Source of the DNA: Aptenodytes patagonicus
Lineage: Eukaryota; Chordata; Aves; Sphenisciformes; Spheniscidae
Assembly: GCF_965638725.1 (NCBI RefSeq)
Contig: NC_134949.1
Span: 43,056,151-43,120,150 of the forward strand
Direction: 5' to 3'
Length of the DNA stretch: 64,000 nt
Position numbers and translations under genes: made by a program. Below are positions 1 through 12,900 of the stretch, piece after piece; positions within the stretch are counted from its first letter, which is position 1, and each line of letters opens with the position of its first letter. A model generated the notes under the pieces. That model was given only the letters and a program-made list of their open reading frames with translations. It searched no databases and had not been told where the DNA came from.

Positions 1-105
1 AGTTTTCTCACTTTTACCCTTCTGATTCTCTCCCCCATCCCTCTGCAGGGGAGTGAGCGAGCGGCTGGGTGGTGCTCAGTTGCCGGCTGAGGTTAAACCA
101 CGACA
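1..105 (+). mobile_element. Avian endogenous retrovirus LTR, 3' end only (cut by window edge)
   Basis: The window opens inside an LTR. Its last 105 bases match the ends of the copies at 30420 and 38993, including the GAGTTTTCTCACTTTTAC-like block, the C/G-rich segment and the terminal GGTTAAACCACGACA. It ends at CA (105). The left part and left target-site duplication lie outside the window. The next five bases are CAGGT, which is the duplication to look for on the left. Confidence 0.85.
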
Positions 106-288
106 CAGGTGATGCAGGATCAAGACAGCTCCACTCACTGCATCACTGGGGACTTCTCTGGTTTTGTAAAGACCACGGGGCCTAAGATGACATTGAAAGT
201 TCTTCACACTAGCACAGTAACATAGAAAGGCTACAGTCACCCAGAGGCTTTGAAAAGCTTGACTCTGAGGCTGGGGGTGAGGGTAGTC

Positions 289-465
289 AGGCACTGCAAC
301 AGGCTGTCCTCAGAGGTTATGGACTCTCCATCCTTGGAGATGTTCAAAGCTTGATGGGACTCCAAGCAATCTGCTCTAGCCATACCTTCTTTGAGCAGGC
401 AACTGGACTAGGTGACCTCCAGCGGTCCCTTCCAGCTTGAATTATTCTATGATTTTATGATATTG
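289..465 (+). mobile_element. CR1 LINE 3' end, sense
   Basis: The block carries typical CR1 3' features: ACTCTCCATCCTTGGAGATGTT, then GGACTAGGTGACCTCCAG and GGTCCCTTCCAGC. It ends in the ATTCTATGATTTTATGAT terminal repeats. It is diverged and heavily 5'-truncated, as is normal for CR1. The 5' boundary is approximate. The 180 bases between this and the LTR to its left are unrecognised. Confidence 0.8.
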
Positions 466-1995
466 GCAGAAAGTCCCTCTCTACTGGGTCATCTTGAACA
501 TATATAGAGATTTAGATTATTTGTAGATAGCTAATAAAAGATGCTTTTACTGCCTTATTTGTTGGAAATACAGTTGGTTTCTTGTAACTGTAACTCTCAA
601 CAACCCATCTATTTTGTCTGGCCCCACTGAGGAGCTTATAGAGGTGTCTGAGAAACAGTATCTGTATGTATTGTTTAATTTAAACCCTGTGTTGCAGATC
701 CTCTGCAGGATGGTGCTAGCTTTTCCAATTTTCTCTTTACCAGGGCATGCAAGTGTTTATGTCCTAGTCTATCTAACACAAGCAAAACAGCAAATGAGTT
801 TCTGAAGAAATTCTTGGCATTTCAACAACAGTAGTCACACTGGAAATGCTTCAGAGCATACAGAGCAAAATCATTTGGAGTCCAAGACCATTATGAGAAT
901 CAATGACACAGCTTTGAAAGCATGTCACTTTTTTGGACTTGCATATTCTTTATATCAGTTTCAGTAAACTATTTCCAATTCCCTTAAATACATGAAAGAG
1001 TAAGATATTTGTGGTGCATTACTTCAGTGGGGTTACATCTAGGATAATGGTGTCCACCTTTCACTGTCAGCTGGGGAATATCTCAAATCAAGACCCCAAT
1101 TAAGTATACAGTATTCATGAGCTATGTCTGTGTTATTTACAGGATTGCACTTCATTAATAAACACAATTCCGTTTGCATGGTTAATGACAATCAACATAA
1201 TTACCATAACCTGGGTAGACAATTGCTTCTGAGTTATAATGAAACGTTTTACGAAAAAAAAATTTGCTCCAAGACTTGAGATAATAGCTTTAATGGAACA
1301 TTACTCTTCCCTGCCCCCCCCCCCCCCCCCCAGCCTCCAGCAAGTACTTTTAAGGCAATTCACCTCAAATGTGCAATTTAGAAGATCATCATTAGCAAAG
1401 TGGAGGACTGGAAGGCTAGGATTGATTCAGATGCTACCTTTAATACACCCAGGTGTCTCTGGCTCATCCTTACGACAGTAGCCAAAGCATTATCAAAATA
1501 CAGAGAAGTGTATGTGTGTTTTTGTGTGTGTATTAAATGTGTGTGTACAAACTTATATATGTGTGTATGGATGTACACCTACACACACCAGGCTTATGTG
1601 TGCAACAGCATGACCAAATCCCTGTGTTCTATCTCATTTAAAAAAGAAAAAAGTAAATTATTTGGTAAAGTTATTACTAAAGGTCCTTCAGTATCACTGT
1701 AAGGGACATCTGATAGCTGCAGCCTGGTTTTTGACAGCAAAACCAAAGGGAAATTACTGGCTATTTCATGCAGATACACGGTCATGATAAGATTTAGATA
1801 GCATAAAATGGTGTAGCCCCATCGATATGAAAGGCACTTCCTTTCTTTGGTCATGGTTTTGTACTGCCGAAGGAAGGCAGCAGCAACATAATCCCCTCAC
1901 CCAGCAATTCCCCCGCGTACGGGGACTTCACCACCGGGCAGCTTGACCCCGGGGCTGCCCTGTGTTCACCCAGGTTCTTCTCTCTCTCTCTGCTT
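466..1995. other. Intergenic DNA with homopolymer and TG/CA-rich tracts
   Basis: No gene is recognised. An 18-C run lies at 1314-1331 and a loose TG-rich stretch at about 1510-1610. Short open frames here have no recognisable product. Confidence 0.7.
1314..1331 (+). repeat. 18-C homopolymer
   Basis: An unbroken run of 18 C bases in the intergenic region. On the minus strand this is a G18 run able to form quadruplex structures. Confidence 0.9.
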
Positions 1996-2470
1996 ATAGA
2001 ATCATAGAATCATAGAATCATTAAGGTTGGAAAAGACCTCTAAGATCATTGAGTCCAACCGTCGACCCAACACCACCACCCACTAAACTATGTCCCTAAG
2101 TGCCTCATCCACATGTCTTTTAAATACCTCCAGGGATGGGGACTCCACCACTTCCCTGGGCAGCCTGTTCCAATGTTTCACCACTCTTTCAGTAAAGAGA
2201 TTTTTCCTCACGTCCAATCTAAACCTCCCCTGGCGCAACTTGAGGCCATTTCCTCTCGTCCTGTCGCTTGTTACTTGGGAGAAGAGACCGACACCCACCT
2301 CGCTACAACCTCCTTTCAGGTAGTTGTAGAGAGCGATGAGGTCTCCCCTCAGCCTCCTTTTCTCCAGACTAAACAACCCCAGTCCCCTCAGCCGCTCCTC
2401 ATAAGACTTGTTCTCCAGACCCCTCACCAGCCTCATTGCCCTTCTCTGGACACGCTCCAGAGAAGTGCTT
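1996..2470 (-). mobile_element. CR1 LINE 3' end with the C-terminus of its ORF2, antisense
   Basis: On the minus strand, sequence up to about 2481 encodes the end of the CR1 polyprotein: [15 protein letters not shown], then [38 protein letters not shown] and [15 protein letters not shown], still open for 132 codons. On the + strand the element's end reads ATAGAATCATAGAATCAT, the reverse complement of the CR1 ATTCTATG terminal repeats, followed by the AAGGTTGGAAAAGACCTC tail. The 5' end is truncated, so the element cannot move. The intact frame suggests a fairly young copy. Confidence 0.93.
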
Positions 2471-5400
2471 ATGCGTCTCACGGATCTGTTTCACTCATCC
2501 AATTTTGCCAAAACTATTCATGGGATTTAACTTTAATTGCTAAGTTATTTCCCAAACTGTGTACAAACAGACACATTTAATTTTAGATACTGACATCCAA
2601 AGTTTACTCAACCTTTTCATTGCTTGTTTCACTTTACAAAACAAATAATCTTTCCTGAAACCCATTTCCCTTCCTTCCCCCGCAAAAATTAATCTTCATG
2701 CTCCCCTAATTGTTCCTTGTTGCAAGGAAGTAACCCTTAACCTCCAAGACCTCCAGGACTAGTATTAAGCAGTAAACCAATGCCAAACATAAAAGTTCTA
2801 GGCACCTTTTTTTAATTATTTTATGGAAATTGAGGCTAGATTCCCCCTTTTGCTTTAGTCAGCGTAGGGCTTTTTTGAGCATGATTCATGGTATGTTTTC
2901 AGAATATATCATGAATGACAAGCTCAAATCTTTCATCTCTTGTTTGTACACAGTTACTACAGCTTGTCAATAAGCAATTTGGATTTTGCCCAATTCTGGC
3001 AATGAAATGCTGAAACTTCTTGTTTAAGAAAGAAATATTTACCCTGTATGAATAACAGTATATTAATTACATATGGATTCTGAGCATGCTCGTTTTGATT
3101 ACATTAATTTTCTTCCACAGATCAAGGACTTTTTTTCTCATCTAGATATCATACATCTATTATAATTTCTTTTTTATTGAGTCACTACCGAACAAAGCTA
3201 TCTTTTGAGTTTATTGTTCAGTAATACTTTGTAAGTGTTTTCATTTCCCCTTTGCTTGAACATATGCAGTGGGAACAAAGTTAATGATCTTTCTTAATTT
3301 TCTTCTCAGATCGCTCAGGATGTTCATCGTGAGGTCATGCAAGAGAGGAAGAGTATATTCTACTTTGGGCAAGTTTTTACTGTGGCCAGTCCATGAAGAG
3401 ATACAGAGAAAAAAAACCCAACCAACCCAAAACAAGAAAAAAGCAGGATTTCAGTTTGGAGAAAGAGAGGTCTAATGTAGAGAGACAGGTTTGGGAATAA
3501 TTAGCATAGAGACAATATTCAAAACATGCTTTCATACACCATTGCTCAAACTGGATGTGCAAGCAGAAAAAGGGTAGGAGCCTAAGGAAAAAAAAATGCA
3601 CAATGCACAGTTTAGGTGTCGGAAACAAGGTAGCGGCATCAACTGTGCCATTTGCCTGGGATTTAATGTCTCTGGTTTCTCAGCAGAGCTAATTAGCGGA
3701 GCACGCACCGTCAGGAAGGGAGCTGTGCTCCGTTCAGCTGATTCCAAGTCAGCACCGATACATCGCGTTCCACTGTGCTTTATAGACACAAGGGAGACGT
3801 CTGAAGAAATATCTGAGGGATTCCCTTAGGGAGTCTCTGGCTGAAAGCAAATGATAAAAAAGATGATGCTCTACCAAAGGAGAAAATGAAGGAACAATCT
3901 GGAAGGAAGGCAGAGCACCTACATGGAACAAAATCACAGAATCCCTCCACAGGATTTTGAAAACAAGATTATGTTTAGCAGCTCTGATGGGTGGTACTTG
4001 TTGATTAGTGCCAGATACAAATATCTAACGTCTGTGTATTCCAGTTCAGCGGAGAACAGGAAGAGAAACAGGCTGAAAAGTGTTAGCTCTGAGGGTAAAA
4101 CATGCAGCTGTCTCATTTGCTTAGTAGCTAGTCGATGCTGAAAAAGCTTGAGTGACCAAGATGAATATCCATGGAGGAACAAGGGTCTGTCAGGAAGGTT
4201 GGTGACATGGAGGTTTGTGACCTGAATAGAATCGAGTGACACTAAACCCGAGGAAGAAAAAAGAGATTGATAGGGTGGTATTGGCAGTCTCAACCCCCTG
4301 TATTGGAGGGAACAAGGCAAACAAAAGCCACCAAAATTAGGAGTATGGAAGTCAAACTGGATGGTTCTCCCAACTGATGAGGAAGAAGCACTTCAAGCAA
4401 GATACAGCTTTTCCAGTCTGATTAAGCACCCTTTGGGAGGAAAACTAAAGGAACGATGACACCAGTCCTGTAAATAAATAGGAGTAGAGACTTGGATACT
4501 GCTTTCTTAACTGCTGCTTTTGCACCAGGAGGTGCTGGTTCGTTATGGTCATGGTACAAAAGGCACTCAGACTCTGACAAGTACTGTTTAAAATGCTATT
4601 TATCAGCGTCAACATTATAGAGAAAAAGAGGGTAGTACATATAATCTTATGTCCTTTCAGATGCTGGTAACGCTGAACTGTACAGCTTCAGACAGGCCTC
4701 CAGCTCCCATCCACGGAGGAGTTACACCACTTTTTTTTTTGTTAATTTGAGCTCTTACAGGATTTTCTTAAAAGAAAACAACTCTATTCATCATTTCTAC
4801 TGCTAGATAGAAAGGATGTTCACACGAGAACTTGTGGCTGCAGTTTTAGATAAAGGCAAGGGCATGCAGGTGGTGTAATCGCAGGTGCCGAGTGGGAGCT
4901 GCCTGCAGGCTCCTCCGTTATGATCAACCACCTAAGTTTACCCTGCGGCCAAGGGATCTGCGCAACACAGCACGGGCCAGAAGACCATGCTGTAGTGCAG
5001 CACGCCTGCTCGGGTTAACTGCTGTGTGGGTCACTCACACCTCGATGTATAATGGTCTTCTGGTCGCGAACACAGTGTCTGCTTGCCGCATCTGATTTAT
5101 CTAACTCCATAGCTAGGTTTAGCATTTCTGTTGCCATGTCTTTATATAATTCGGCAACTTTTACGAGCAAATCAGATAAAATGTAACCACAAATAAAAAG
5201 TAATGCCGTTGCATGTTAAATAGAGCGGGTATTTGCCTAAGTCAAGCTTACAGTTCACTCGGCAGAATGATGTGTTCGGCACTTGTGGAGGAAGAACTTT
5301 AACTGAACCATAAAGGTTAGAGAGGTTAAACCTCTGAAACATGGTTGCTGGCAGGTTTGGATGCTTCTCTCTGGAGACCCTTTAATAAAAAACCTCATTT

Positions 5401-6361
5401 ATTGGTCTAGTCGTGCAGCGACAGCCATAAATATGCCAAGTGAAATGCAAGCTAATTAGAAAGCACTTATTCTAGTCCTCCAGAGTGTATTAAGATGGAG
5501 AGTTTCACTTTCAGGCTACAACTTACTCCTTTCATATTCAGTCCCATTCTTTTCCTGTTGCATCACCAAGGTTTTCTTCTTCATTCAGTGACAAGTAAGT
5601 ACATCTAGCAAGTTTTTCAATGTAGATTTCTTTCTGTGGTTCTTCTGAGTAGAAAAAGTCATTGTCTAGGGGGGAGTCAGTCACAAAAGCCCTTGAGGAA
5701 GTGTGGCGTCAGCTTCTTTGTCCATCCCATCAATTATCCCTTGCTCCCCTTCCCCTAAGCAAACATACACGGCTCTTTAAAACTCAGAACTGGTGGAACT
5801 GGGCTACCTCCAACTGGGGCTATGGGATTTATTAGATCCAGAACCAGTATTAAGTATCTGCTGGTGCTATACACTGCTCCCCAGTGGGATAACATAGCAC
5901 TGACTCCCCTATTGCTATGTTAAGTCTACTCAGTAAATTTGCTTGGTGAATTTGCTGAAGCAAATAATCTAAAGAGACCAAGTAGTACATTTATTTAATG
6001 ACAAGCAAGTTACCTGAAGATAGGATGGTGAAATTGTTCAAAACTGAACAAACAGAGAAAGTTAAATGAAATTACAATATATCTTGACATTCTTTGACAT
6101 TTTTGAGGTAAAAAATGAACTTCTCAAGTCCTTATAATAAAACCAACCTCTTCTACAGCATTATCCTTGCCTGTGGTTCAATTACTGGAGTGATACTTCA
6201 CCTTTGGTTGTGACTGCAACTTAAGTCTAAGATAGACTTGCTTGAGCTATTCCTTACAAGTGAAAATATTGGCTCCATTGAAGAGGGCTGGCATTTCACT
6301 GCAGGTGCAGGTGGAAGATGGATTGTTTGTGCACTGATCCTATTTCTCTTTATCTATACTT
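2471..6361. other. Intergenic DNA, no gene seen
   Basis: AT-rich sequence with a low-complexity AAAACCCAACC stretch near 3410-3440. A 12-bp inverted repeat (CCAGAAGACCAT at 4977-4988, ATGGTCTTCTGG at 5052-5063) lies in a locally GC-richer patch. No coding or RNA gene is supported. Confidence 0.65.
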
Positions 6362-6366
6362 ACAAC

Positions 6367-6918
6367 TGTCGTGGTTTAACCTCAGTCGGCAACTGAGCAC
6401 CACACAGCCGCTCGCTCACTCCCCCCCGCCCCCGGTGGGATGGGGGAGAGAATTGGAAGAGCACAAGTAAGAAAAACTCGTGGGTTGAGATAAAAACAGT
6501 TTAATAATTGAAATAAAATGATAATAATAATATGATAATAATAATAATACACAAAACAAGTGATGCACAGTACAATTGCTCACCACCTGCCGACCGATGC
6601 CCAGCCAGTCCCCGAGCAGCGGCCCTCCCGGCCAGCTTTCCCCAGTTTATGTACTGAGCATGACGTCACATGGTATGGAATGTCCCTTTGGGCAGTTTGG
6701 GTCAGCTGTCCTGGCTGTGCCCCCTCCCAGCTTCTTGTGCACCTCCAGCCTTCTCGGTCAGTAGAGCATGGGAAGCTGAAAAGTCCTTGGCTAGTGTAAG
6801 CATTACCTAGCAACAACTAAAACATCGGTGAGTTATCAACTTTGTTCTCATCCTAAATCCAAACATTGTACCAGCTACTAGGAAGGAAATTAACTCTATC
6901 CCTGCCGAAACCAGGACA
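6367..6918 (-). mobile_element. Solo LTR of avian endogenous retrovirus, antisense, with exact target-site duplication
   Basis: The element is bounded by TGTCGTGG... and ...CCAGGACA, and flanked by the identical 5-bp duplications ACAAC at 6362-6366 and 6919-6923. A 5-bp duplication fits several retroviral classes, including ERVL-like ones. The minus strand shows the U3 CRE palindrome TGACGTCA (6661-6668), a TATA-like CATAAA just downstream, an AT triplet tract and the GGTTAAACCACGACA end. No internal retroviral genes flank it, so it is a solo LTR left by LTR-LTR recombination. Open frames inside it are not genes. Confidence 0.93.
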
Positions 6919-6923
6919 ACAAC

Positions 6924-9900
6924 CAATGACCTCATCTCTCTTGGCCTTATTTGAACACCACCAGTTAGGGAAGCAGAAAGTAGCCTAGAATCAGGCTGGA
7001 CTGTTTGAGTCTTAAACGTTCATATTTTCAAATTTGGGGAACTGGAGAGGGACTCCGACCTTTTAGCTACTGTCAATGGTTATCTGGCTAGAATTTGGAT
7101 GGAGTTGGAGCTAGAGCTGTTGGAGAGAGGGTGTTGCCAGCAAGAGAGGAGAGTAGCCTTTGAGCTGGACGGTCTTTGGACTGGGTTTTGGGTGAACACC
7201 GGGATGGGCTACTTGGATGGATTTAAGTGCCAGACTGGCAGGGTATGATGGCCTAAGGTATGATGGTGGAGGTTAAGTTTATTATTTCATTTTTACACAT
7301 GGAAGGCCAAAGGCTGTGGCTGTACATGGAAGGAGAGGGCAAACTAGGCCTGGGCTGGCTTCATTTCACTGGGTTTATGTACAGCACTGCCTCGGTTGGC
7401 TGGGGCTGGTATGCAAGGTTTTGATACCTGACGTTAGAAAACTCCTGGGTAGAGTTGGTATACTTTACTGTTAAAAATAGGTTGCAGAGGGCTCTGGTAG
7501 GAAGTTTCCCTGCCCCAAAATGACCAGTAATGTGATGGGAGAAGGGATACAGGCCCTGGGTCAGGCATAGGGATGGTGCAGTAGTCTCTGCGTTGATCAT
7601 GAGACCAGGCCAGGATTTTGGGACCAATGCCCAAACTTCCCACTCTCTTGCCAGGCTTCTGGGAGTGCTGCAGCTCTGGGGTCTGGCCTTGAGCAGGAAA
7701 GCAGGGGACAAATGAGGGAAAGCAATATCTTGTATATGTCACTAAATTTTTGCTCCTTATTCCTGATATCCTCTATTATAGGGGATATTTGGCAATTGCA
7801 CAGCCAGGGATGGGCAGAGAGAAAGGTCTGTGGATCCGCTTTCTCTGACACATAGTAGATTGGCCACAATTAGAGCTAGGTCAGGACCACAGTCTGACAG
7901 ACTTCTCAGGTTGCTGGCTGCCATATCTTGCTCACATTCGCAGGGCTAAACTAATTGCCAGATTTGGGGTTTATTTGAGGATTAAGTTTTTCCTTCGTGT
8001 CAAATTGGCAGAGGCTGAGCAGCTTTTGCTTTCCTGCAGGGCATGGTGCAGGGTCCATCTGCCAGAAATTCTCCAGGGATGTTTCAGCTAATGGCAGTGC
8101 TGCGCTTCTCTTCTGTTCTCGTTAAAGTGATGCCATGATGTAATTTTTGAGGCTTTTTGCCTTTTGTACTAATGGTCTTGCAATTGTTGCATGGTCTCAG
8201 AGACTGCTTTATGGTACGAGGTACAGGTGGGGGTGCAGGTACTCTGAGGATCCATCTGAGCCTCATGTCGATGCCATCACAGTGTGATCTCAGGGAGTTG
8301 AATTCAATGACCCAGAGGCTCCTTTCCAGTCCCACCTTCTGCCTCACCCCCTGTGAGCTCAGACAACTCATGTGTCCCCCTTTCTGTCTCATTTTCCTGT
8401 TTCTCTGCTGCTCTTCAATTTTCTTTTCTTTAGATATATGTTTCTCTATCTGCTTATGAGACTACTTTACAGTCTAAACAGAATATTTTGAAAATAAGTG
8501 AATATGGTCAATGATACCATCCTTTGAAACTATACCATTCTGAGAATTCTCACTCATATCTTTCAGTTCCTGCATTAGCTTTGGAGCCAGTATTTCCACA
8601 AACTAGTGGAATTGGAGATGAATGCTTCATATAGCTTGGAAGTTGCGTTTATATGTTTTCAGATGAAACACGGCATTGTTTCAAACATAAATCACTTGAA
8701 GGCAGCAGCCATTTAAATTGGGTCAGAACCAGTGAATCAATGCAAGCAGAGAGGATGTTAGTGAAAACAATGAGATTTTTATCTTCAAAGTCTCATGAAC
8801 CACTGAGCCTAGAAGACAAAGTGCTGTACATCTTTGCAAGGCGGGACTGGGTGATTAGCTTTCTAGTGGCACGTAACATTGATTTCTGTTCTTGCTGATC
8901 CTGAGTCATCAATAGTCAATGGCTTTTCCAATCAGGCCAACACGCAGGCCTTTTTCTGGACAGGACAGGATGTTTTCTGCATCTCAAGTGTCTTGAACCA
9001 CTTACTGGATATCATCCAGCCCTGGTGAAATAAGGACTAGCCAGAAGGAGTAAACAGAACTTTAAATAAAAAGGTTTTGTTCTCCTAGTGTGGGAGAGTA
9101 AGAAATGCAGACATAGCTATATAAGAGGAATTGTCTACATGAGGCTTTCTTTTCAAAGGCTTACATGGGGAGTGTAAAGCTCCTCTTAAACATGCACTTC
9201 TCAGGCAATGGCACTAATGGCACACTGTGCACACAGTCTTCAGTTTTAATAGCAGCTGCTTGGGTGAAAAAGAGGTTCTGTTGCCTGATTTTCTAATCCC
9301 GTCTGCATTGTTTTTGGAAACATCCTTTCTGTGCAAAGCCCTAGGGAAGAAAGTAAATTCTTTTCCATTTTTGAGTGCCTGGGATTTGTGAGCACTAGAA
9401 ACGGGCCAAAGCCTTGATGCTATTCTTGATATTTCAAAGTCAGCTAAGCTAAAAGTCAAATACTGCTTAATCACGGAGAAAGAAAAGATTATGGCTAGTA
9501 TTCCACTCCAGGCACATGAGACCCCATTGCTTCCTTGTTCCCTTGCCCCAGCCCATAGGCTGTATACATTCTGTGGGAGAAGATTTAGTACAACTCAAAA
9601 ATTAAAGAGCAGCGCCTTTATGATTAACAAACACTTGATGAAAAAGAAAAATTTCTTTCAAGAGATGAGTAAGAAATGCCCCTATTCTTTTCCCAGCCAC
9701 TCTTCTTTCGCTCCTTTAGTACCCTCCTTTCTCTATCTTTTACTGCCTGTTTTAACGGTTTCTTTGTCTGTCATTTTCTCTCTTTTCTCCAAAGCTTTAC
9801 TGACTCATACTCTTTCCTTGCTATTCAAGGGTCTTTTTCTGGTTTCTCATACGCCCCCCACCCCCTGTAGTCCACCCCTTCATTTTGCACCTTGTCTTAG

Positions 9901-12900
9901 TCTGTTCCTCTTTTTGTTTCTCAGCCTATTTATTGAGACTGCTGCCAACTTAAGACAGGGCTACTGGCAGAGGACAGGACCTGGCTTGGCTCCATAGATG
10001 AGCTCTTCAAGGACCGAACAATTTGGGAAGTCAGTAGGCTTCAGTAATCTGCACTACGCCCTTGGAGACAGTGTTGAGGTTCATTAGTGTCTAATGCAAT
10101 AAGCACAAACACAGAGTGATAACGTGTCACTGGAGCAAAAGGGAAGACCAGATTCAGATCTCAGAGCATTGACTGATGGAAGTCTTAAGTAATTCCATTG
10201 ATATTCATGGAATCATACTGGCTACATCAGTGCTTGCAAAGATAGATACCCACTGCTCCTTTCTCGCAGGAGATGGCCCCTGCAAATACAGGACCTGATT
10301 CACAGCTATTCTTGCTGAAGTTTTGCATCAGCAGAACTTCACTGATCTCAGTGGAGATAGGCCAAGTTTAGGGATATAAAGGAGACCAGAGATATAGGGA
10401 TATAAAGGAGTAGTGAACCTAGGCCATATATTTTCTCCGAGTGCTTTCGGAAGTCTTTAGTTGTGTTTTGAGAGTCTCTGCATTTCCATTCAAATTCAAT
10501 TATTCATGTTCAACAGAACCTGCTCTGGCACTATTGTGCTTTAAAAACTGGAAACTCCTCCAAGGTATAGTACACAAAAAATAAAACCCGCTATTGTCCT
10601 TGAAGGGAACACTACAAGGCTGCTGGTTCTGTTCTTTCAAGCAGACTGGTAGGTTTTTGTCCTATTGTGTCAGTTCATGGTTGCTGAATGTATTCTAAAA
10701 CATCTCAATTACTTTCTATTTTACGGACATTTTATTACCTCTATAATCTCATGCCTCGTATCCTCAGAGTGTCCTCAGTGCTCTGCCATTGCTAAACAAT
10801 TATCAGAAGGATGTATTTTCTCCCTGATGGATTCTAAGCTTTTCTTCCAGAGGCTAGATTTTATTGCAGATTTTATGTCAGGACAGTAAAGGCTCATTGT
10901 TTCTTCTTAATTTTTCCCACTAGAAGTCAAAAACATAAATACAGAAAGAAGAGCTGGAGTGATAACCCAGGCGAGAGAGAGCGAGCAGTTTTTGAAGTCC
11001 AACATTCTCATAAAAATTCATGTTCCTGCTGACCTCCTTCTTGTTGATTCATGGCAGATGATAAACAGAACACCTATCTCTTTTTTCCTCTGCTATGATG
11101 CATCAGACAGGCCAGGCTCATCTCTTACACAGCCTCTTCACTGCAGAAGAACAGGCTACAGGACGGCAGATAGTTTTGCAAGCTTTCATATTTTGGCTGT
11201 TCTTTCTGCCCATGCCTATTACCTTGTCCTCTTCATATACTGAAAAGCGTCACCCACCTTAGGTGGTCTTAACCCCACAAAATATCACAAATGAAAAAGC
11301 ATGTTAATGCTGTCCCCAGAACAAGATACTTCAGACCTGTCCATTGTGCTCTGCATTTTCCACAGCAAAAACCCACAAGAACATATTCCCAGCTTTCAAA
11401 TAAAGGTGTCAAATTCATTAATTAGCTTTCTAATTAATATTGAGTCTAACCTTCCATTCCAGCCTTCACTTTCTGTTCTTAAGACTGTATTTGAAAATGG
11501 GGATCCTGAAAATATGGCAGGAAAAAGTTTTCCTTCCTCCAGTCATCGCAGTAGCAGTGTCACAGGTACATGAGACTTCTTAGGAGCATTGCACATGATA
11601 TATTTCATTCATATAGTGGGTATTTTCAAATAGATATTTTAAGGAATACATGTATTAATGAATTAAATGGACAGCATGTGAAGGAATCGGGCTAGACTTC
11701 TCAATTTCAGTATTTGGGAGATGTCCTACCAGCTGGCGGCTATGAAGTAGCCAACTTGCCAAGACTGCAGACTGCTGACGTACTTTGGGATCAAAGGAGA
11801 AGATGGAGAACCTGGAAGACAACAACAGTTTGAGAAATTAAATGGCAAGACCATCACAATAGACTTTCTTAACATAATTCCAGTGGGTCCTTACTCAAGC
11901 ATGTAAGAGGGTAGCATTAAGTTTTTCATTAAAAGGCTAATCACGACAATGATTTTTCTGATTTTGGTGAAAAAATGTTGGTTTTATGTCTGCAAAAGTC
12001 CCACAATTTGAAGCTATTGCTACCAAGTTTATTTTATTGATTGATTCTGTCATTCTGAACGCCTTCTTCCCTGTGCATTTGACAAGCACGTGAAATACCA
12101 CTACTAAACAAATGCACGTGAATTCAAGCCAGCATCCTTTTGCACAAATGTATTATCTTCAGAAGCACCTACGTTCTTTTGGAGCCAGGGCAATTTTTAA
12201 AAATGGCACTCAGAGGAGTGAGAGGGTGGAGTGATATCCCTCCCCAGGGGAGCGCCACGGGCAGTAGCCTCTGTTGGGGTGACTCACACACTCTCCCATC
12301 CTAACACAGTGCCCATTGAGCTGATGTCTGCATGGTGCAACACCTTTCACAGGCAGGATGTAGGGTCCTTCCCACCAGCCAGAGAAACTGGCTTTTATCT
12401 ACTTGGGGTGCATGGGAGAAGATGGGCCAGCTCCTCCATTAACCATCTATCTCCCCAGTAAAACGCTGAGAGGCTTCATTCTTGCCAGGTAACAAATTTG
12501 AGAAGGAGATAAATTTTCATGGTCAATAGTAAAATATTTCATGTTTCCAATTCACTGGGGTTTTTTTCCACCCAGTTTCTTGCAAGGGTTGGCAACTGCC
12601 TACTTCCCAACTCTGGTAGCTGCCTGCATGTAGGAAAACCCGTGTCTTGGTAAGAAAGAAGCTCACAACCATATGTTTGAAGTGCTCAGGTCTGATGAGA
12701 GCTAGCCTTCAGCTCTAGATGACCACAGGTATGTTGTGGGTCTTCCAGTATCGCTTCTTTTAAAGAGTAACACAGTTGCAGCTAGCTCCATTCGCTGTAT
12801 TTTGCATGTCTCCTCTGCCTTCTGTCTGGATCTACCCAGGGTTTAAGATAAGAACCGAACATTTGCAAAGGGCAAACTATGGGCACTGAGTGAGTTTCCA

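Noticed and set aside
2113..2580. 155-codon + strand open frame
   Set aside because: It is the antisense shadow of the CR1 ORF2 end encoded on the minus strand.
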